Below are positions 6,280 through 10,547 of a stretch of DNA of 10,547 bases, one piece after another. This stretch comes from JARRRD01 sp037381085 (lineage in GTDB: Bacteria; Nitrospirota; Thermodesulfovibrionia; Thermodesulfovibrionales; UBA6898): NCBI GenBank assembly GCA_037381085.1, contig JARRRD010000064.1, positions 1 to 10,547 on the forward strand, read 5' to 3'. Position 1 is the first letter of the stretch; every line of letters begins with the position of its first letter. The position numbers and the translations under genes are program-made. The notes under the pieces were generated by a model, which did no database searches, had not been told where the DNA came from, and was given only the letters and a program-made list of their open reading frames with translations.

Positions 6280-6577
6280 CCCCGCGGTTTTTCCGTTCCT
6301 GCGAAGGCCTTAGCACCTTTCTGAGTTCCATGTCCACCTTCAGGATCTCACCGGCGTCATCGCCGGAAAGCTCCCAGCTGTATTCACCTTTGACCGTCCT
6401 CTTTAATTTTATCCGGACCGGCCTTTTCGGCTGTATCCGCTGAAGCTCGCTGATCTTTGTGAAATGAAAACCACCGTCCTCTGCAGACCCGGCCGCTGAA
6501 ACGGGCAGCAAGGCCGCAGAAAGCAAGATTGAGAGGACCACTATCAGGGATGCGGGGAAAAACCTGAAGCCTTTCAT
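6266..6577 (-). CDS. Small exported protein of unknown function
   Basis: 103 residues. The N-terminus is a clear signal peptide: MKGFRFF, a hydrophobic core SLIVVLSILLSAALLPV and a likely cleavage site at VSA-AGSA near residue 28. The mature part is about 75 residues, basic, with a RIQPKRPVRIKLKR stretch, a GEYSWELSGDD motif and a VDMELRKVLR helix-like end. It would be periplasmic or envelope-associated. I do not recognise a named family. ATG 6577 is chosen over the TTG just upstream because AGGAG lies six bases before it. That start shares one base with the nadE stop (TGATG), and the gene's 3' end overlaps rsmI by 14 bases. This tight packing suggests a real, cotranslated gene. The function is unknown. 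Confidence 0.75.
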   Translation of the reverse strand: MKGFRFFPASLIVVLSILLSAALLPVSAAGSAEDGGFHFTKISELQRIQPKRPVRIKLKRTVKGEYSWELSGDDAGEILKVDMELRKVLRPSQERKNRGDVNR

Positions 6578-8331
6578 CAATAGCTCCTGTAGCCGTTGGT
6601 TATGGGGAAACGCCTGTCCCTGCCGAAGGCCCTCGGCGTTATCTTTATCCCCGGCGGCGACTGCCTCCGCTTGTACTCGCTCCTGTCAATCATCCGTATG
6701 ACTTTACGCGTGCATTCGGCATCACAGCCGAGGTTGAGTATCTCCCCGAAGCTCATCTCGTCTTCTATATACGCTTTGAGTATAGGATCGAGCAACTGAT
6801 AGGGCGGGAGGCTGTCGGTGTCTCTCTGGTCGGTCTTCAGTTCGGCCGTCGGCTCCTTCCACAGCACCCTTTCCGGGACTACAGCGCCTTTGCCAGAAGC
6901 ATTCCTCCACTTGCACAGGTCATACACCAGCATTTTCGGCACGTCCTTTATGACGGCGAACCCTCCGGCCATGTCGCCGTAAAGTGTAGCATATCCGACG
7001 CTCATTTCGGACTTGTTACCCGTCGTAAGGACCAGCCAGCCGAATTTGTTTGAAAAGGCCATGAGCAGATTTCCCCTGATCCTCGCCTGCAGGTTTTCTT
7101 CAGTCGTGTCCCGCTCTCTGCCCGCGAAATCGATCTCCAATTCTTTCAGATATGCCGCCAGAATGCGGCCGATGGGCTTCTCCGTCACCCTGATACCGAG
7201 GTTATCAGCAAGACCACGGGCGTCGTCCCTGCTCTCCTTTGAAGTGTACTGAGAGGGCATGAAGAGTCCGTGAACGTTGTCCCTGCCGATGGCGTCGACC
7301 GCAATCGTCGCAACAAGTGAGGAATCAACCCCCCCGCTCAGACCGATGACCACCCCGCCGAAACCGTTTTTCCCCACATAGTCCGCCGTGCCGAGGAGCA
7401 GTGCACGGTAGATCTCCTCTTCCCTGCCCGGCCTGGCTATCAAAGACGGCGTCCCGAGAGGTTTTCTTGGGTATGCGGGAGGCGCGGGCACCTTTATTCT
7501 CACAGCGGCACCCGAAGCGGCCGGCCGGCCGTGCCGCCTGCTCCTGAACTTCCTCTTCGCCCGTGCGAGCTCGCCCATGTCGAGGTCCACCGTCAGCATG
7601 TCTTCCTCGAACTGTTTCCCTCTCGCCGTTATCCGTCCCGCATGGTTCGAGACCATGCTCATTCCGTCGAATACCAGCTCATCCTGCCCGCCAACCGTGT
7701 TGAGATAGGCGATCACGACGCCGTTTTCGGTCGACCTTTCCGCCAGGATGCGTTCCCTCGTTTCGGGCTTGCCTCTCTCGAAAGGCGAGGCGTTGATGTT
7801 TATGATAAGTTCGGCTCCCGCCTCCGACTGCCTGCGGGCAGGACCTTCACTGTGCCAAATGTCCTCGCATATATTGATACCAAACTTTATATTTCTGAAG
7901 TTGTAAACGGGGAACCTCGCGCCCGGCCTGAAATACCGGAACTCGTCGAAGACGCCGTAATTAGGCAGAAAGACCTTGTGATAAATATCGACCACTCTTC
8001 CATTGGAAATGAAAGCCGCCGCATTATAGAGTTCGCTCTTCCTGCCTCTGTCGACAAAGCCGACAATCGCAGCGATTCCCCTGACCTTTGGAACGAGCTT
8101 CCGGACCACTTCCATGTTGTCGGCGATGAACTGAGGTTTCAGGACCAGGTCTTCAGGGGGATATCCCGTAACTGCAAGCTCGGGGAACACCACAATATCG
8201 GCCTTTTTCCTCTTTGCCTTTCCCATCCATTTGAGGATCTTGGAGGCGTTACCGGCAAGGTCCCCGACGGTCGGGTTGATCTGGGCAAGGGCCAGACGCA
8301 GAACTCTGTCGGCATCGTCTTTCTTAAGCAT
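6577..8331 (-). CDS. nadE: NAD+ synthase, glutamine-hydrolysing
   Basis: 584 residues from ATG 8331, a normal size for the two-domain enzyme. It makes NAD+ from nicotinate adenine dinucleotide, ATP and glutamine, the final step of NAD synthesis, in the cytoplasm. Residues about 9-270 are a nitrilase-type glutaminase with the expected Glu-Lys-Cys triad: E51 in FPELAVTGYPPEDL, K119 in YHKVFLPNYGVFDE, C155 in GINICEDIW. The C-terminal synthetase has the ATP-binding loop GLSGGVDSS (330-338), then TTGNKSEMSVGYATLYGDMA and a KDVPKMLVYDL segment. The frame is open for 42 more codons upstream (to 8457), but family similarity begins at RVLRLALAQINPTVGD, so ATG 8331 is preferred. No ribosome site precedes it; a sigma-70-like promoter is placed so that transcription would begin at about this ATG. 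It is the first gene of an operon with the small exported protein and rsmI. Confidence 0.95.
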   Translation of the reverse strand: MLKKDDADRVLRLALAQINPTVGDLAGNASKILKWMGKAKRKKADIVVFPELAVTGYPPEDLVLKPQFIADNMEVVRKLVPKVRGIAAIVGFVDRGRKSELYNAAAFISNGRVVDIYHKVFLPNYGVFDEFRYFRPGARFPVYNFRNIKFGINICEDIWHSEGPARRQSEAGAELIININASPFERGKPETRERILAERSTENGVVIAYLNTVGGQDELVFDGMSMVSNHAGRITARGKQFEEDMLTVDLDMGELARAKRKFRSRRHGRPAASGAAVRIKVPAPPAYPRKPLGTPSLIARPGREEEIYRALLLGTADYVGKNGFGGVVIGLSGGVDSSLVATIAVDAIGRDNVHGLFMPSQYTSKESRDDARGLADNLGIRVTEKPIGRILAAYLKELEIDFAGRERDTTEENLQARIRGNLLMAFSNKFGWLVLTTGNKSEMSVGYATLYGDMAGGFAVIKDVPKMLVYDLCKWRNASGKGAVVPERVLWKEPTAELKTDQRDTDSLPPYQLLDPILKAYIEDEMSFGEILNLGCDAECTRKVIRMIDRSEYKRRQSPPGIKITPRAFGRDRRFPITNGYRSY

Positions 8332-8336
8332 AGTAA

Positions 8337-8365
8337 ATGATAAAAGAAAGGCCGCTCTTTGTAAA
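8337..8365 (-). promoter_or_regulatory. Promoter of the nadE operon, apparently leaderless
   Basis: On the minus strand: TTTACA (8365-8360; five of six), a 17-base spacer, TATCAT (8342-8337; five of six). The -10 ends only five bases before the ATG at 8331, so transcription should start at or within a base or two of the start codon. This fits with the missing ribosome site. Confidence 0.5.
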
Positions 8366-8382
8366 GAAATGCCAAAAGAGCG
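8353..8382. repeat. Inverted repeat over the nadE -35 region
   Basis: CGCTCTTT (8353-8360), a 14-base spacer, AAAGAGCG (8375-8382): perfect eight-base arms. One arm abuts and slightly overlaps the -35 box of the nadE promoter. It could be an operator for a repressor of NAD synthesis. I cannot assign it to a known regulator such as NrtR or NiaR by eye. Confidence 0.4.
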
Positions 8383-8539
8383 TGTCGCCGGCAGGACTGA
8401 CAAGAGGGACGGCAACATTTGAGGTGCCTGCGACGGACCAGAGGGAATTTCGCCCATAACAGCTCAGGGACCGGCACATTAAGGCACAGAATCTCATGAT
8501 GCCGGGCTTTTCATACTTTCTTCAAAACTTTCCGCTATC

Positions 8540-8568
8540 TTGAAGTCGAAACGGGATTGAAGTACAAT
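8540..8568 (+). promoter_or_regulatory. Promoter of the WFYC-repeat protein gene
   Basis: TTGAAG (8540-8545; four of six), 17 bases, TACAAT (8563-8568; five of six). Transcription would begin near 8575, immediately before the GGAGG ribosome site at 8577-8581, giving a leader of only about 11 bases. A TTGAAGT direct repeat (8540-8546 and 8557-8563) spans the spacer. Confidence 0.5.
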
Positions 8569-8585
8569 TCAATTATGGAGGAGTG

Positions 8586-9269
8586 ATGTTGAGATCGTTC
8601 AGGCTGGCATCAATCGTGGCTGTATCGCTGATAACGTTGCTTACGTTTGGTCTTGCATCTGCCGACAGTTTTCGGGGCGGCGTTCACCGGGGAGGAGATT
8701 ATCGTGGTGGCGGTCACGAGGGCGGATATTACAGGGGTGGGGAGCACCATGGCGGCTATTACCGCGACCGGGACCGTCACGGTCATTACCGGGGCGACTT
8801 TAACGTAGTGATTGGCGGGTCCTGGGGCTGGGGCCCCTGGTGGGGTTACGCGTCCCCCTATTACTATCCTTATTATACCTATTATCCTTACTACTCCTAT
8901 CCTTACTCTTATGGCTTTTCCCCTTACTATTACGCGCCCTCCGTTGTTCCGGAAACGCCGCAGAGTTATATAGAACGGGAAGGGCCTGAACCTTCCCCGA
9001 CTGCTTCGAATTGGCCGCAGGACTGGTTCTACTGCCCCGACTCGAAGGCTTATTATCCCTACGTCAAGGAATGCAAGGACGGCTGGCAGACAGTGCCGTC
9101 GACGCCGCCTTCAGAAAGCGGACAGGTCAAGCCTTCGAAATCGTCCGCGCCTTCAGGAGTCTGGTTCTATTGCCGCGACTCAAAGGCTTATTATCCTTAT
9201 GTCAAGAAATGCCCGGGCGGCTGGCAGACGGTACCTGCAAAGCCTGCAGCCGGGCCCGAGGAGAGGTGA
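8586..9269 (+). CDS. Exported Gly/His- and Tyr-rich protein with two WFYC repeats
   Basis: 227 residues from ATG 8586, preceded by GGAGG at 8577-8581; an overlapping GTG at 8583 is less likely. A signal peptide covers residues 1-26 with likely cleavage at ASA-D. The mature protein has four parts. Residues 29-71 are Gly/His/Tyr/Arg-rich with HRGG, YRGG and HHGGYYR units. Residues 78-119 are extremely Tyr- and Trp-rich (PYYYPYYTYYPYYSYPYSYG). A Pro/Glu linker follows. Last come two 25-residue repeats, WFYCPDSKAYYPYVKECKDG (from 147) and WFYCRDSKAYYPYVKKCPGG (from 193), each ending WQTVP. Each repeat has two cysteines 13 residues apart that could form a disulphide. I recall similar single or double WFYC/YYPYV endings in uncharacterised exported proteins of proteobacteria, with no known function. 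Four bases separate it from the following lipoprotein gene, so the two probably form one operon. Confidence 0.85.
   Translation: MLRSFRLASIVAVSLITLLTFGLASADSFRGGVHRGGDYRGGGHEGGYYRGGEHHGGYYRDRDRHGHYRGDFNVVIGGSWGWGPWWGYASPYYYPYYTYYPYYSYPYSYGFSPYYYAPSVVPETPQSYIEREGPEPSPTASNWPQDWFYCPDSKAYYPYVKECKDGWQTVPSTPPSESGQVKPSKSSAPSGVWFYCRDSKAYYPYVKKCPGGWQTVPAKPAAGPEER
9024..9236 (+). repeat. Two in-frame copies of the WFYC coding repeat
   Basis: The 75-base units at 9024-9098 and 9162-9236 encode two 25-residue copies with about 80 percent identity. They are separated by 63 bases coding a Ser/Pro-rich linker. Shared DNA such as GGCTTATTATCC suggests internal duplication of one unit. Confidence 0.85.
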
Positions 9270-9273
9270 TACC

Positions 9274-9798
9274 ATGCGTCGTTTACTGATATTTTCAATC
9301 CTGATAATGGTAGCAGCATTACCGGCTTGCGCAACACTTCCGACCGGACCGAGCGTCATGGTCCTTCCAGGCTCAAGCAAGAGCTTCGATCAGTTCCGTA
9401 TGGACGACTACTACTGCCGCCAGTTCGCCTATGAGCAGGTTGGCGGAGCGACAGGACAGCAGGCGGCCCAGCAATCTGCCGTCAAGAGCGCGGCCGTCGG
9501 TACGGCTTTGGGCGCCGTCGCGGGAGCGGCCATCGGAAGCGCCTCCGGCCATATGGGCGAGGGCATGGCCATAGGCGCCGGCAGCGGGCTGTTATTGGGA
9601 AGTGCGGCAGGGTCCGGCTATGCAGAGGGTTCTTACTACGAAAATCAGCGCCGCTACGATAACGCATACGTGCAGTGCATGTACGCCAAGGGGAACCGTG
9701 TCCCGGTTAACGGTAGGTTCATCTCTCCGACACCCGGAGCGACCTATAGGCAGACACCGCCCCCTCCCTCAAACTATCCGCCGCCGCCACGGCAGTGA
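9274..9798 (+). CDS. Glycine-zipper outer-envelope lipoprotein
   Basis: 174 residues. The N-terminus is a lipoprotein signal: MRRLLIFSILIMVAALPAC with the lipobox LPAC and acceptor Cys19. Residue 20 is Ala, so outer-membrane sorting is possible. After a DDYYCRQFAYEQ segment comes a glycine-zipper region (about 75-120: GTALGAVAGAAIGSASGHMG...AIGAGSGLLLGSAAGSG), which can form paired membrane helices. A YDNAYVQCMYAKGNRVP segment follows, and the end is proline-rich (PPPPSNYPPPPRQ). This order matches proteins annotated as glycine zipper family; their function is unknown, and an envelope-stress or structural role is only inferred. The frame is open further upstream, but ATG 9274 gives the signal peptide and has AGGAG/GAGG at 9259-9266, overlapping the stop of the preceding gene. 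It is probably cotranscribed with the WFYC protein. Confidence 0.85.
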   Translation: MRRLLIFSILIMVAALPACATLPTGPSVMVLPGSSKSFDQFRMDDYYCRQFAYEQVGGATGQQAAQQSAVKSAAVGTALGAVAGAAIGSASGHMGEGMAIGAGSGLLLGSAAGSGYAEGSYYENQRRYDNAYVQCMYAKGNRVPVNGRFISPTPGATYRQTPPPPSNYPPPPRQ

Positions 9799-9890
9799 CG
9801 GGGCAGCCGTTCTTTCTTGCCTGACAACTGATTATCGGTTCAGTCTGCCATATCCTGTACTTGGGGGGGACAGAAGTACCGCCGGGTTCT

Positions 9891-10508
9891 ATGTCCGGGC
9901 TGAACGGAAGTTTCCCATATGCAGGGCTCTTCGCCCCCCTCATTCTCGGAGGTCTTGGTGTTCCCTTTTTCCCCGAGGACGCGACTTTAATTCTATGTGG
10001 ATTCCTGATTCGTCAAGACATAGTTAAGGCCGTGCCCGCTCTGATGGTTGTCTACGTGGGGGTGCTCATTGCCGACTTCATTATCTATTCTTTCGGGCGA
10101 AAATACGGCCGCATGGTCGTATGCCATAGATGGTTCAGAAGGTTCCTGTCCCGGGAAAGACTGGCATCACTGGAAAAAACGTTTGAAAAAAAGGGAATAT
10201 TCTTTGTTCTGTTCGGCAGACAGTTTATCGGATTAAGGGCCCAGATATTCCTCGTGTCGGGCGTCATGAAAATGAGCCGCTTCAAATTCGTGTTGGCAGA
10301 TGCCTTTGCCGTCACTTTCACCATTGCGGTACTGGTATCAGTAGGATATGCGGGAGGTCATAGCCTGAAGGATATAGGCATTAGTGCTTCACAGATGGGA
10401 TTCTGGGGAATCCTCGCATTCGTTAGTGTCGCCACGGGATACCTGTTTCTGAAATTTGTCCGGGACGGAAGAAACGTGAGGTCTGCCGGCCAAACGGGGC
10501 AGGCTTAG
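9891..10508 (+). CDS. DedA/VTT-family membrane protein
   Basis: 205 residues. Hydrophobic segments lie at about 10-40, 46-67, 103-125, 133-155 and 168-190. The DedA family marks are GLGVPFFPEDATLILCGFL (21-39), a re-entrant region with acidic residues E29 and D30, and LFGRQFIGLRAQ (107-118), which holds the conserved arginines R110 and R116. The family's usual proline in GRxxPGxR is replaced here by isoleucine (I113). DedA proteins are inner-membrane carriers, some shown to flip undecaprenyl phosphate or phosphatidylethanolamine and linked to proton-motive force; the substrate here is unknown. ATG 9891 is chosen; a TTG at 9861 is in frame, and neither has a good ribosome site, so the start is uncertain. 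No clear promoter or terminator was found around it. Confidence 0.82.
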   Translation: MSGLNGSFPYAGLFAPLILGGLGVPFFPEDATLILCGFLIRQDIVKAVPALMVVYVGVLIADFIIYSFGRKYGRMVVCHRWFRRFLSRERLASLEKTFEKKGIFFVLFGRQFIGLRAQIFLVSGVMKMSRFKFVLADAFAVTFTIAVLVSVGYAGGHSLKDIGISASQMGFWGILAFVSVATGYLFLKFVRDGRNVRSAGQTGQA

Positions 10509-10547
10509 ACCCGCCGCTTGGAGGAGGTCCTTCCCTGACGCTGCAGA

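Noticed and set aside
7531..8340. 269-codon open frame on the plus strand opposite nadE
   Set aside because: It lies wholly antisense to the glutaminase domain of nadE and has no recognisable motifs or start signals.
8332..8457. 42-codon N-terminal extension of NadE
   Set aside because: The family's conserved start region begins just after ATG 8331, and the extension would run through a good promoter and an inverted repeat.
9789..9810. ACGGC-N12-GCCGT hairpin followed by TTCTTTCTT as a terminator of the lipoprotein gene
   Set aside because: The stem is only five pairs with a large loop, overlaps the stop region and the T-run is interrupted; too weak to call.
10509..10547. GGAGGAGG near the right edge as the ribosome site of a further gene
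   Set aside because: No ATG, GTG or TTG follows at a usable distance before the window ends, so no gene can be supported.

Overview
The window looks like ordinary chromosome from a Gram-negative, moderately GC-rich bacterium. A lipoprotein signal, several exported proteins, a DedA membrane protein, a sigma-54 activator with a matching promoter and a DUF362 protein fit the Desulfobacterota (former Deltaproteobacteria) or Nitrospirota. That placement is inferred from gene content only. I see no rRNA, tRNA, CRISPR array, insertion sequence or phage gene.

Layout. (1) Bases 1-435, minus strand: N-terminal part of a DUF362 protein that runs off the left edge. It diverges from (2) a complete cardiolipin synthase at 696-2147. 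(3) 2364-3776: a Fis-type sigma-54 activator with a receiver-like domain, behind its own sigma-70-like promoter. (4) 3777-3987: a regulatory region with two dyads built on TTGTCC/GGACA half-sites and a well-formed -24/-12 promoter. (5) 3988-5357: three tandem, diverged Hsp20 small heat-shock proteins with strong ribosome binding sites, closed by a GC-rich hairpin. (6) 8331-5452, minus strand: an overlapping three-gene operon of glutamine-dependent NAD synthetase (nadE), a small exported protein and 16S rRNA methyltransferase rsmI. (7) 8586-9798: an exported Gly/His- and Tyr-rich protein with two WFYC repeats, followed closely by a glycine-zipper lipoprotein. (8) 9891-10508: a DedA/VTT-family membrane protein.

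How the parts may work together. The main signal is a self-contained candidate stress circuit. The activator has an intact ATPase with GAFTGA and a Fis helix-turn-helix, but its receiver lacks the usual phosphoacceptor aspartate. Directly downstream lie dyads about 95-130 bp upstream of a predicted sigma-54 start, which is typical enhancer geometry, and then three Hsp20 chaperone genes. I infer that the activator drives the chaperone operon, probably without classical phosphorelay control. The other genes are housekeeping (nadE, rsmI) or envelope-related (cardiolipin synthase, DedA, lipoprotein, repeat protein). The nadE operon appears to start from a promoter placed so close to the start codon that its mRNA may be leaderless.
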